NCBI GenBank assembly: GCA_944320195.1
Contig: CALUGP010000014.1
Span: 1 to 64,000 of the forward strand
Source: an uncultured Prevotella sp.
GTDB taxonomy: Bacteria > Bacteroidota > Bacteroidia > Bacteroidales > Bacteroidaceae
Direction of reading: 5' to 3'
Length of the DNA: 64,000 nt
Positions 9,767 through 17,705 of this stretch are shown here, piece by piece (position 1 is the first letter of the stretch; every line of letters starts with the position of its first letter). The position numbers and the translations under genes were made by a program. The notes under the pieces were generated by a model, which saw only the letters and a program-made list of their open reading frames with translations, ran no database searches and was not told where the DNA came from.

Positions 9767-10201
9767 ATGAAAAAGTTTTTAGCAGCCTTGTGCATGGCAG
9801 GCGCATTGGCGGGCCTGTCGTCATGCAAGACGGCGCAAAGCGCGGCGTCAACAATGGACGCGCTGGAAGGAGAATGGAAAATCACAACGGTTGAAGGACA
9901 GCCCATAACGCCGAAAGCCGGCGAGAAAGAAGCGTTCATCGGCTTCAACGTCAAGGAAAACCGCCTCTACGGCAACACCGGTTGCAACAACCTGGTAGGC
10001 GGCATACAGGCCGACCCCGAGAAGGGCACAATGTCGTTCGGGCAGACAGGCTCCACGCGGATGATGTGCCCCGACATGGAAACAGAGCAGAAAGTGCTCG
10101 GCGCAATGGGCAAGGTGGCCGGATATGAAATCACCAAGGACGGCAAGATGAGCCTCAAGGCCGGCGACGGAAAAGTGGTGATGACGCTGGAGAAGAGGTG
10201 A
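9767..10201 (+). CDS. META domain lipoprotein (HslJ-like)
   Basis: 144-aa protein with lipobox LSSC (Cys20), then one META/HslJ domain: the diagnostic stretch is the GEWK start (about 35), YGNTGCNN near residue 67 and the STRMMCP segment near residue 89. META domains are small envelope beta-domains; HslJ in E. coli is linked to novobiocin resistance and stress, but a function for this protein is not established. Monocistronic with its own promoter and an inverted-repeat element downstream. Confidence 0.88.
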   Translation: MKKFLAALCMAGALAGLSSCKTAQSAASTMDALEGEWKITTVEGQPITPKAGEKEAFIGFNVKENRLYGNTGCNNLVGGIQADPEKGTMSFGQTGSTRMMCPDMETEQKVLGAMGKVAGYEITKDGKMSLKAGDGKVVMTLEKR

Positions 10202-10225
10202 TTGCAGCCATAAACAGACTAACAG

Positions 10226-10353
10226 AGACCCGTCCCGACCCCACCAAAGGGAGAGAGCTTGATGACTTTTTGCAGATTGCCACATCGCAGGCATAAGCCT
10301 AAACAAACCAGGCATATCAAGCACCCTCACTTCAGGAGGAGCGGGACGGGTCT
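10226..10353. repeat. inverted-repeat element after META gene
   Basis: Perfect 12-bp ends (10226-10237 with 10342-10353) inside a longer imperfect pairing that continues through GAGAGCTTGAT and ATATCAAGCACCCTC. Same layout as the element at 3866-3988. Lies between the lipoprotein gene and the etfB promoter, so it may end transcription of the former. Confidence 0.65.
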
Positions 10354-10382
10354 TATTCACTTTTACTTTTTCCTTCTTTTCT

Positions 10383-10413
10383 TTTGTCACCCGACAAAAA
10401 AAGTGTACTTTTG
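10383..10413 (+). promoter_or_regulatory. etfB operon promoter
   Basis: TTTG (10383-10386), 19-bp spacer, TACTTTTG (10406-10413), 34 bp before the etfB ATG. Full match to the Bacteroidetes consensus. Confidence 0.8.
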
Positions 10414-10446
10414 CAATCGTGAACTTTACATTATTAATATATTACT

Positions 10447-11316
10447 ATGAATCTTAAAATCATCGTACTTGCCAAGCAAGTACCCGACACGAGAAATGTG
10501 GGAAAGGACGCAATGACCGCCGAAGGAACGGTCAACCGCGCCGCGCTGCCCGCAATTTTCAACCCCGAAGACCTTAACGCGCTCGAACAGGCGCTGCGCC
10601 TGAAGGAGCAAAACCCCGGCTCGACCGTGGGCGTTCTTACCATGGGGCCACCGCGCGCGGCTGAAATCATCCGCCAGGGACTCTACCGCGGAGCCGACAC
10701 CGGGTGGCTGTTGACCGACCGCCTCTTCGCCGGAGCCGACACGCTGGCAACATCCTACGCCCTCGCAACGGCCATCAAGCACATCGGCGGAGCCGACATC
10801 ATCATCGGCGGACGCCAGGCCATCGACGGCGACACTGCACAGGTAGGCCCGCAGGTGGCGCAGAAGCTCGGCCTGTCACAGGTCACTTACGCCGAGGAAA
10901 TACTCAAGTGCGAGGACGGCAAGCTCACCATCCGTCGCCACATCGACGGCGGAGTGGAGACGGTGGAAGCACCGATGCCCATCGTTGTGACCGTCAACGG
11001 CAGCGCGGCACCATGCCGCCCGTGCAACGCCAAGTTGGTGATGAAATACAAATACGCCACCGTGCCCCTCGAGCGCACACCGGAGACGCCGCACGCCGAA
11101 CTGTATGAGACGCGCCCCTACCTGACGCTCAACCAATGGTCTGTAGCCGACATCGACGGCGACCCGCAGCAATGCGGACTCGCTGGCTCGCCCACCAAGG
11201 TGAAAGCCGTCAAGAACATAGTGTTCCAGGCCAAAGAGAGCAAAACCCTCACCGGCAGCGACACCGACGTGGAAGGAATGATAAAAGAACTGCTCGAAGA
11301 AAAGATAATTGGATAA
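10447..11316 (+). CDS. etfB: electron transfer flavoprotein, beta subunit
   Basis: Small subunit of the EtfAB heterodimer, which passes electrons from acyl-CoA dehydrogenases and carries AMP/FAD in the cytoplasm. It starts with the family hallmark KIIVLAKQVPDT and contains the GGRQAIDGDTAQVGP segment (about 119-133) and the CRPCNAKLVMKYK region. 289 aa is slightly longer than the typical 250-260. First gene of etfB - insertion - etfA - acyl-CoA dehydrogenase under the promoter at 10383-10413. The usual tight etfB-etfA junction is interrupted here by about 550 bp. Confidence 0.95.
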   Translation: MNLKIIVLAKQVPDTRNVGKDAMTAEGTVNRAALPAIFNPEDLNALEQALRLKEQNPGSTVGVLTMGPPRAAEIIRQGLYRGADTGWLLTDRLFAGADTLATSYALATAIKHIGGADIIIGGRQAIDGDTAQVGPQVAQKLGLSQVTYAEEILKCEDGKLTIRRHIDGGVETVEAPMPIVVTVNGSAAPCRPCNAKLVMKYKYATVPLERTPETPHAELYETRPYLTLNQWSVADIDGDPQQCGLAGSPTKVKAVKNIVFQAKESKTLTGSDTDVEGMIKELLEEKIIG

Positions 11317-11326
11317 ATTCATTGGG

Positions 11327-11364
11327 AAGTTAAAGAAGTTATAGAAGTAAAAGAAGTTAAAGCC
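11327..11364. repeat. left arm of inverted repeat flanking the four-helix gene
   Basis: Purine-rich GAAGTTAAAGAAGTTATAG-type sequence that is the reverse complement of 11819-11860: the terminal 30 nt pair at 26 positions, and 19 nt match exactly in a shifted register. Encloses the four-helix-bundle gene. Confidence 0.8.
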
Positions 11365-11391
11365 AATACCTTTCATGGCAGACAGCAAGGC

Positions 11392-11799
11392 ATGGATACT
11401 TTACAGCAAGAAAACAAAATGAGCAACACCTTTCAAAATCTTTTGGCATGGCAAGCGTCACACAAATTCGTACTGGATGTATACAAAACAACATGTTTAT
11501 TTCCAAGACATGAACGATTTGCCCTATGCCCACAATTTGAAAGGGCGGCCGTTTCTATTGCCGCCAATATTGCTGAAGGTTACAGAAAGATAAGCAAGGC
11601 TGACAAACTTCGTTTTATGAACATCTCACAAGGCAGTCTCGAAGAATGCAGGTATTACATCATACTATCGCATGATTTGGGATACATAGACCAAAACAGG
11701 TATGCTTTGCTATGTGAAGAAATAGAAAACACAAGCAGACTTTTGAATGCCTACAGCAGGAAAATCAAAGAAAGCACATTCTGCGAAACCATGGAATGA
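11392..11799 (+). CDS. four-helix-bundle protein (23S rRNA intervening-sequence type)
   Basis: Belongs to the small four-helix-bundle family (S23/IVP, TIGR02436-like) best known as ORFs inside 23S rRNA intervening sequences. Diagnostic features: LLAWQASHKFVLDVYK near the N-terminus, then FERAAVSIAANIAEGYRK and QGSLEECRYYI. Function in any host is unsettled; a relative (Avd) assists diversity-generating retroelements, but no reverse transcriptase or repeat pair is here. Starts possible at 11392 or, better aligned with relatives, ATG 11419. It lies between etfB and etfA, is clearly more AT-rich than both, and is flanked by inverted repeats, so it looks like an acquired element. Confidence 0.85.
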   Translation: MDTLQQENKMSNTFQNLLAWQASHKFVLDVYKTTCLFPRHERFALCPQFERAAVSIAANIAEGYRKISKADKLRFMNISQGSLEECRYYIILSHDLGYIDQNRYALLCEEIENTSRLLNAYSRKIKESTFCETME

Positions 11800-11818
11800 T
11801 ACATCCATAAAAGCAAAT

Positions 11819-11860
11819 GGCTTTAACTTCTATAACTTCTTTAAATTCTATAAATTCTTA
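11819..11860. repeat. right arm of inverted repeat flanking the four-helix gene
   Basis: Complement of 11327-11364, pyrimidine-rich (CTTTAACTTCTATAACTTC). It ends only 9 bp before the etfA start codon, so a stem with the left arm would sit at the etfA translation start. Confidence 0.8.
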
Positions 11861-11869
11861 AAGAAAAAA

Positions 11870-12892
11870 ATGAACAACGTATTCGTATATTGCGAGATAG
11901 AAGGCACTACCGTTGCCGAAGTGTCTCAAGAATTGCTCACCAAGGGCCGCAAGCTCGCCTGCCAGCTTGGCGTAGAGCTGCACGCCGTGGTTGCCGGCAC
12001 TGGCATCAAGGGCAAAGTTGAAAGCCAAATCCTGCCTTACGGCGTTGACAAGCTGTTCGTTTTCGACGCCGAAGGACTGTTCCCATACACGTCTGCGCCC
12101 CATACGTCAATCCTGGTGAACCTTTTCAAGGAGGAAAAACCGCAGATTTGCCTCATGGGCGCAACCGTGATAGGACGCGACTTGGGTCCCCGCGTATCGT
12201 CATCGCTCACCAGCGGACTCACCGCCGACTGCACACAGCTCGAAATCGGAGACTACGACGACAAGAAGGCTGACAAGCATTATGACAACCTTCTTTACCA
12301 AATACGCCCCGCTTTCGGCGGTAACATCGTGGCTACAATTGTCAACCCCGACCACCGTCCGCAGATGGCGACCGTCCGCAGCGGCGTTATGCAGAAGGCT
12401 TTGTATGACGGAGAGGCGAAGAACGAGGTCGTATATCCCGACGCAAGCAAGTACACTGACCCGGCAGACTTCATCGTCAAGGTTATCGACCGCCACGTAG
12501 AGGCAGCCAAACACAACCTCAAAGGCGCGCCGATCGTAGTTGCCGGAGGTTACGGAGTTGGCAGCAAAGAGGGCTTTGACCAACTATTCCAGCTCGCCAA
12601 AGAACTGCATGGAGAAGTCGGCGCGAGCCGCGCCGCGGTTGACGCGGGCTTCGTTGACCACGACAGGCAAATCGGACAGACCGGCGTTACGGTGCATCCT
12701 AAAGTCTACATCGCCTGTGGAATATCCGGCCAAATCCAGCACATAGCCGGCATGCAGGACTCAGGCATCATCATATCAATCAACAGTGATCCCGACGCTC
12801 CAATCAACCAGATTGCCGACTACGTGATTGTCGGCACCGTGGAGGATGTGGTTCCGAAGCTTATCAAATATTACAAGCAGAACAGCAAGTAA
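11870..12892 (+). CDS. etfA: electron transfer flavoprotein, alpha subunit
   Basis: Large, FAD-binding subunit of EtfAB. The N-terminal domain (1-190) is followed by the conserved C-terminal FAD-binding segment from PKVYIACGISGQIQH through MQDSGIIISIN and DPDAPI (about 280-315). The ATG at 11870 begins at MNNVFVYCEIEG, the normal family N-terminus; a longer in-frame reading would run back through the inverted-repeat arm and is not credible. 340 aa. Followed 25 bp later by the acyl-CoA dehydrogenase, its likely electron donor. Confidence 0.95.
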   Translation: MNNVFVYCEIEGTTVAEVSQELLTKGRKLACQLGVELHAVVAGTGIKGKVESQILPYGVDKLFVFDAEGLFPYTSAPHTSILVNLFKEEKPQICLMGATVIGRDLGPRVSSSLTSGLTADCTQLEIGDYDDKKADKHYDNLLYQIRPAFGGNIVATIVNPDHRPQMATVRSGVMQKALYDGEAKNEVVYPDASKYTDPADFIVKVIDRHVEAAKHNLKGAPIVVAGGYGVGSKEGFDQLFQLAKELHGEVGASRAAVDAGFVDHDRQIGQTGVTVHPKVYIACGISGQIQHIAGMQDSGIIISINSDPDAPINQIADYVIVGTVEDVVPKLIKYYKQNSK

Positions 12893-12917
12893 TTACCTTT
12901 AAATAAAATCAAGAACA

Positions 12918-14642
12918 ATGGCTAACTATTATACAGACCATCCGGAGTTTGAGTTCCACCTCAACCACCCTTTGATGAAAAGGATTGTCGAGCTGAAGGA
13001 ACGCAACTTCGCCGACAAGGACGAATATGCAGACGCGCCTGTTGACCATCAGGACGCTATTGAGAACTATAAGAGAATGTTGGAAATCACCGGCGACATC
13101 GCCGCCAACGTGCTTGAGCCGAACAGTGAAGATGTGGATCTGGAGGGACCACACCTCGTTGACGGCCGGATGCACTACGCATCAAAGACCTACGAGAATC
13201 TTGACGCGACGCGCAAGGCCGGACTTTGGGGCGTGTCGATGCCTCGCCGCTACGGCGGTCTTAACATGCCGGTGACTCCCTATTCAATGGCTTCTGAGAT
13301 TGTAGCCGCAGCCGATGCCGGCTTCCAGAATATCTGGAGCTTGCAAGACTGCATCGAGACACTCTACGAGTTTGGCAACGAAGAGCAAAGACAGAAGTAC
13401 ATACCGCGCGTTTGCGCCGGAGAGACGATGAGTATGGACCTGACCGAGCCTGATGCCGGTTCTGACTTGCAGCGCGTAATGCTCAAAGCCACCTACAGCG
13501 AAGAGCAGGGCTGCTGGCTGTTGAACGGCGTAAAGCGTTTCATTACGAACGGAGACTCGGACATACACCTCGTCCTCGCGCGCAGCGAAGCCGGCACGCA
13601 CGACGGCCGCGGACTGTCCATGTTCATCTATGACAAGCGCAACGGCGGCGTAACCGTGCGCCACATAGAGAACAAGCTGGGCATTCACGGCTCTCCTACG
13701 TGTGAGCTTGTGTTCAAGAACGCCAAGGCCGAGCTGTGCGGCAGCACACGTCTGGGTCTTATCAAGTATGTGATGGCACTGATGAACGGCGCGCGTCTCG
13801 GCATAGCCGCACAGAGCGTGGGCGTAAGCCAGGCCGCATACAACGAGGCGTTGGCATACGCCAAGGAACGCAAGCAGTTTGACAAGGCCATCATCAACTT
13901 CCCCGCCGTCTACGACATGCTCTCACGCATGAAGGCGAAACTCGACGCAGGACGCAGCATCCTGTACATGACGGCCCGTTATGTTGACATCTACAAGGCT
14001 CTCGAGGACATCTCTCGCGAGCGCAAACTCACGCCTGAGGAGCGTCAGGAACTGAAGAAATACACCAAGCTGGCCGACGCCTTCACTCCTTTGGCAAAGG
14101 GTATGAACTCTGAATACGTGAACCAAAACGCCTATGATGCCATCCAAGTGCACGGCGGTTCGGGCTTCATCATGGAGTACAAGTGCCAGCGTCTGTACCG
14201 CGACGCGCGCATCTTCTCAATCTACGAGGGCACCACGCAGCTTCAGGTTGTGGCCGCGATACGTTACATCACCAACGGAACTTACCTCGGAATAATAAAA
14301 GAGATGCTTGAAAACGAGGTTGCCGAGGAGCTGAAACCGCTCCAGGAGCGCGTAAGAAAGATGGTGGAACTGTATGAACAGGCCGTTAACTACGTGAAGG
14401 AACTGGGCAACCAGGAGGCTCACGACTTCCTTGGCCGCCGCCTTTACGACATGACGGGAGACATCATCATGTCGCTGCTCATCCTCGACGACGCAACCCG
14501 CGCACCCGAGCTTTTCACCAAGAGCGCCAACGTGTACGTGCGTTACGCCGAGGAAGAAGTTGTAGGGCACTACACCTATGTCAAGAGTTTCATAGCTGAA
14601 GACCTGGTGAACTTCCGCGCGGCTAAGACAGAAGCCGAATAA
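12918..14642 (+). CDS. acyl-CoA dehydrogenase
   Basis: FAD enzyme that introduces the alpha-beta double bond in acyl-CoA (or, run in reverse with ETF, reduces enoyl-CoA). Visible motifs: MSMDLTEPDAGSDL (171-184), the AYAKERKQFDKAI signature (313-325), and catalytic-base candidate Glu437 in IYEGTTQ. At 574 aa it is longer than classic short-chain enzymes (about 380) because of an inserted helix region near 355-385 and an extra C-terminal helical domain (about 455-574), as in the larger ACAD subgroup. Co-transcribed with etfBA, its redox partner, and ended by a strong terminator. Chain-length preference cannot be told; the ptb-buk genes nearby make C4/branched C4-C5 substrates plausible. Confidence 0.93.
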   Translation: MANYYTDHPEFEFHLNHPLMKRIVELKERNFADKDEYADAPVDHQDAIENYKRMLEITGDIAANVLEPNSEDVDLEGPHLVDGRMHYASKTYENLDATRKAGLWGVSMPRRYGGLNMPVTPYSMASEIVAAADAGFQNIWSLQDCIETLYEFGNEEQRQKYIPRVCAGETMSMDLTEPDAGSDLQRVMLKATYSEEQGCWLLNGVKRFITNGDSDIHLVLARSEAGTHDGRGLSMFIYDKRNGGVTVRHIENKLGIHGSPTCELVFKNAKAELCGSTRLGLIKYVMALMNGARLGIAAQSVGVSQAAYNEALAYAKERKQFDKAIINFPAVYDMLSRMKAKLDAGRSILYMTARYVDIYKALEDISRERKLTPEERQELKKYTKLADAFTPLAKGMNSEYVNQNAYDAIQVHGGSGFIMEYKCQRLYRDARIFSIYEGTTQLQVVAAIRYITNGTYLGIIKEMLENEVAEELKPLQERVRKMVELYEQAVNYVKELGNQEAHDFLGRRLYDMTGDIIMSLLILDDATRAPELFTKSANVYVRYAEEEVVGHYTYVKSFIAEDLVNFRAAKTEAE

Positions 14643-14663
14643 AACAACTGCTTGATTTACGAT

Positions 14664-14702
14664 AAAGGCGCAATACCGCAACGACGGTATTGCGCCTTTT
14701 AT
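14664..14702 (+). terminator. rho-independent terminator of the etf operon
   Basis: Perfect 15-bp stem (AAAGGCGCAATACCG, 6-nt loop, complement) ending in TTTTATTTT, 21 bp after the dehydrogenase stop. Confidence 0.92.
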
Positions 14703-14736
14703 TTTGCCATACGCCGATGCCTGTTTGCGAAAAGGA

Positions 14737-15341
14737 GGTCATCCGCAGTTCTAGTGTATAACATATAGGTGTCAATCCCGTCCCCGAAGGGGGCGAACTA
14801 TGCTTAACCGCATGTGGAGTGACCGAAGGGAACGGAACTTGCGGTAAGTCAAAACTAACAAGCCCGTCCCCGAAGGGGGCGAACAGCAGGGGGACATTCG
14901 CCATCTTCGAGGACGATATTATTGCCCGCATACCTACCGCAAGTTCCGCTTCGCTACACATGCGGTTAAGCATAGTTGGACCTCTTCGAGGCCTTATTAC
15001 CACGAATGACAATACACCCAAACTGCGGATGAACCCCTTCTTTTGTCTTTGTGATAGCATTTTATGTACGCCTCCTACTTTAATCCAGGCAGTCGGTAAC
15101 CGTCATGCCGCACTCCGATGCGGCATCCAGAAAACACCCGATACGCCAAACGAAACAGGCTGCATACACTGGATGCCGCATCGGAGTGCGGCATGACAGT
15201 TACCGACCGCCTGGCTTGTGGCAGGATGTACACATGAAATGCTATGGCAAAAGCAATAGGCAATGCTGTTATCGCATACACCAGAACTGCGGATGAACCA
15301 AAGAAGGTACAGTAATACTATACACCTAAAATGCGGATGAG
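14737..15341. repeat. nested repeat cluster downstream of the etf operon
   Basis: The 922-bp gap 14643-15564 has no credible gene. A 22-bp motif (GGTTCATCCGCAGTT plus GTGTAT) occurs at 14737-14760 in one orientation and at 15011-15035, 15277-15299 and 15319-15341 in the other. Inside are a direct repeat CCCGTCCCCGAAGGGGGCGA (14777 and 14863), an inverted pair about 45 nt long (14798-14849 and 14932-14975) and the long hairpin 15085-15214. It looks like several insertions of short non-coding mobile repeats. Confidence 0.75.
15085..15214. repeat. long hairpin repeat, copy A
   Basis: Two 46-bp arms (15085-15130, 15169-15214) complementary at 44 positions around a 38-nt loop. A related element with the same arm length and coordinated base changes lies at 44490-44619. 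Confidence 0.9.
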
Positions 15342-15350
15342 TCCTGAAAG

Positions 15351-15427
15351 GTGGCCTTTTGGCTTACAAAAGGCCGTCAATCGCCATGCGAAAGGCCGTC
15401 TTTTGGCTTCCAAAAGACGGCCTTTCG
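15351..15427. repeat. GACGGCC palindromic repeat array 3
   Basis: Four units in mixed orientation, between the nested repeat cluster and the dacB terminus. An A/G-rich and C/T-rich inverted pair (AGTTAAAAGTGAAGAG type) follows at about 15466-15548. Confidence 0.8.
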
Positions 15428-15564
15428 CAAAGCTGCTGATTATCAACAAGTCACATGGTGAGTAAGGAGTTAAAAGTGAAGAGTGAAGAATTCAAATGTA
15501 TTTATGGCTCAAGCACACTCTTCGTTCTTCACTTTTAACTCTTCACTTGATTCCATCCGCTTTA

Positions 15565-16860
15565 TTACGGTCTGCAAAGTGCTTCGCAGACACGGTCTTG
15601 GAAGCGGCGGCCGGATGACGCATGACGTATCCCCATGTTGATTATCGAAAAGCACAGAGTGTGCCCGTTGGACGCAGTGCAGTATCCAGCAAGGGCGCTC
15701 ACGCCGGTCACCGTGCCCGTCTTGGCATGCACGTTGCCCCGGGCGTGGCCGTGGCGCATGCGGTCGTCAAGCGTTCCGTCCATGCCCGCGATGGGCATGG
15801 AGGCATACAAAGGCACGTATATGCTGTCGTTGTGGAAGGCGTGGCGAAGAAAGGCTACTTCCAGTTCGGGCGACACGTAGTTGTACAATGACAGTCCGCT
15901 GCCGTCTGCAATGTAGTATCTTGACGGCTTGTAGTCCAGTTTTTCGATTATGCGGTTGACGGCCCGACGCCCTTGCCTTGCCGTGGCCGGACGTTGTCCA
16001 GAATATGCAGCGGCAAGGTTGTAGAACACGGCTTCGGCATACAGGTTGTCGCTCTGCTTCATCATGCGCGGCAACAGGTCGCCTATGGTGCGCGTGACGG
16101 TGCACAGGCGGCGTGCGTGCCGTGGCGTCCGGCCAGCAAGAAGTTGCCCTTCCACGCATATGCCGGCCTTCTCAAGACGGTCTTTTAGGCGGCTGGTGAA
16201 TTCGTCCTTGCGGTTTATCAGCAGTGGAGAGAGCGTGGGGTTGTCGTCGTCCCAGCACCAGCCTTCGCCCAGAAGGTCGGTGTCTTTCATCGTTACGTCG
16301 GCATAAATGTCGCCGCGAATGGTGTCTATGTCGAGCCGGCGGATGCTGTCCACGAACGCCGTCATGTCCGTATTGTCAAACGCCGGGTCGAATCCGCCGC
16401 GGCAGTATATGTCGCCTTGCAGCGTGCGTCCGTGCGTTTCGCCCGTGTACAGAAGTTCGGTCGCTATGCGGTGCGACGCTCCCAGTCGGTCAAGCGCGGC
16501 CACGGCCACAATCATTTTGAGCGTGCTCGCCGGCCTCATCAGTTGCTTCTCGTTGTGACGGAACAGCACCGAGTCGGCCGTGAGGTCGTAAACCATCATG
16601 CCTACGGTGGAAGTCTTGAAGATACTGCTCTGCAACAGTGCCCCAAGGCGCGACTGCACGTTGAGCGACCAGAGCGAGTCTGGCTCTGAAACGGTCACGC
16701 CAGCATCGGCAGAGTCAACCTCCGTGGTGTCAGCTTCGCCGTCAGGCGTGGCATAAGTCGTGTTCCCCCACCCTGCGGCCGGACACCACGACGGCAATGA
16801 AAATACCGAAAACAATGCCACGGCTGCGGCAAGAATACGGATGTCAGGAATATGTCTCAT
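15565..16860 (-). CDS. dacB: D-alanyl-D-alanine carboxypeptidase/endopeptidase (PBP4 type)
   Basis: Peptidase family S13 low-molecular-weight penicillin-binding protein, trimming peptidoglycan stem peptides in the periplasm. All three penicilloyl-serine motifs are visible: Ser112-x-x-Lys115 (PASTLKM), Ser270-Asp-Asn272 (KQSDNLY) and Lys380-Thr-Gly382 (HAKTGTV). A signal peptide occupies roughly residues 1-29. 431 aa is compact but within the range for Bacteroidales PBP4 proteins. Its ATG overlaps the stop of the upstream PH-domain gene by one base (TGATG), so the two are translationally coupled. Confidence 0.92.
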   Translation of the reverse strand: MRHIPDIRILAAAVALFSVFSLPSWCPAAGWGNTTYATPDGEADTTEVDSADAGVTVSEPDSLWSLNVQSRLGALLQSSIFKTSTVGMMVYDLTADSVLFRHNEKQLMRPASTLKMIVAVAALDRLGASHRIATELLYTGETHGRTLQGDIYCRGGFDPAFDNTDMTAFVDSIRRLDIDTIRGDIYADVTMKDTDLLGEGWCWDDDNPTLSPLLINRKDEFTSRLKDRLEKAGICVEGQLLAGRTPRHARRLCTVTRTIGDLLPRMMKQSDNLYAEAVFYNLAAAYSGQRPATARQGRRAVNRIIEKLDYKPSRYYIADGSGLSLYNYVSPELEVAFLRHAFHNDSIYVPLYASMPIAGMDGTLDDRMRHGHARGNVHAKTGTVTGVSALAGYCTASNGHTLCFSIINMGIRHASSGRRFQDRVCEALCRP

Positions 16861-17297
16861 CAGAAGAAAAACCTTTTTAAGTCGTCAGCATTCATCTGTT
16901 CCAATAGCTTTTGCCTGCGCTTCACTTCGTCGGCGAAAGCCTCCATGTCGGCCGGTCGCAACGACATCTCATGCCCCGCGCCGTACCTTATCAATACATA
17001 CGCCACAGGCAACAGGCTGGGACGCACAATTTCGACAGACGTGATATCGGACAATCTTATGTAGACAAGCCGGGAGAAACGCCCATGACAGACAACAAGA
17101 TATCCGTGTGGGGTAAGCCAATATTCCGTGTGAATCATCCTTTCAACCATCAATACGACGGCCACCATGAGCGCGAGGGCCACCATCGCTCCCACAGCAG
17201 ACCTGTTCCAGAACATGAAGAGAGCCGCCAAGGCCACCACGGCCACGGCTGCCAAGTTGGTGAAAGATATCTTATAGTGGAAAGTGCGGCTATTCAT
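16860..17297 (-). CDS. membrane protein with PH-like domain
   Basis: 145 aa: two hydrophobic segments (about 12-32 and 35-52) followed by a small beta-rich domain (YWLTPHGYLVV, then RLVYIRLSDITSVEIV) resembling bacterial PH domains of the DUF304 type, and a charged C-terminal helix. Role unknown; such proteins are usually inner-membrane. It overlaps dacB by one base and precedes it in the same transcript, so a cell-envelope role is a fair guess but only from context. Confidence 0.7.
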   Translation of the reverse strand: MNSRTFHYKISFTNLAAVAVVALAALFMFWNRSAVGAMVALALMVAVVLMVERMIHTEYWLTPHGYLVVCHGRFSRLVYIRLSDITSVEIVRPSLLPVAYVLIRYGAGHEMSLRPADMEAFADEVKRRQKLLEQMNADDLKRFFF

Positions 17298-17305
17298 TTC
17301 GGCTG

Positions 17306-17313
17306 CAAAGTTA
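17306..17313 (-). promoter_or_regulatory. -7 box for the PH protein-dacB pair
   Basis: TAACTTTG on the minus strand 9 bp from the start codon, giving a very short or absent leader; no -33 TTTG seen. Confidence 0.4.
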
Positions 17314-17414
17314 ACGTAAAAATCCGAATTAAGCCACCAGTCAATTCCTTCTTTTACGCACGTAAAGTCAAAAATCGTGAACGTCTTAAACCCACAATGC
17401 TGCGGCTCTTGTTC

Positions 17415-17475
17415 TAAAAGGCCGTCTTTCGCACGTTAAAAGGCTATCTTTCAGGAGCCAAAAGACGGCCTTTTG
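17415..17475. repeat. GACGGCC palindromic repeat array 4
   Basis: Three units in the 408-bp gap between the divergent PH-protein and nadB genes. Apart from this array and the two -7 boxes I see nothing else there. Confidence 0.8.
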
Positions 17476-17629
17476 CAACGCCTCAAGTAACATCCTGACA
17501 GCCAGCACTTTACGGACAAGGGGCTGGCATCGTGCGTCACACAGGCCGAAACAGCTCACGGCGCACCGTAAAGATGCGCAAAATTGTATTATTGTAGCAC
17601 GATTTTTAGATTATTCCAACGTTTCTTAT

Positions 17630-17637
17630 TACTTTTG
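17630..17637 (+). promoter_or_regulatory. -7 box for nadB
   Basis: TACTTTTG, 68 bp before the nadB start; upstream T-rich sequence but no exact TTTG at -33. Confidence 0.5.
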
Positions 17638-17705
17638 CAGGCGGACAACCACAAGCCGCTCATTCGCAGACGGCAGGCTGCCTTATGACATAAACAATTA
17701 TAAAC

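Noticed and set aside
11392-11799. Four-helix protein as an Avd of a diversity-generating retroelement
   Set aside because: No reverse transcriptase, template/variable repeat pair or target gene is nearby.
11747-11869. N-terminal extension of EtfA back to 11747
   Set aside because: It would translate the inverted-repeat arm (Phe/Lys/Tyr-rich) and overlap the four-helix gene; the family start is at 11870.
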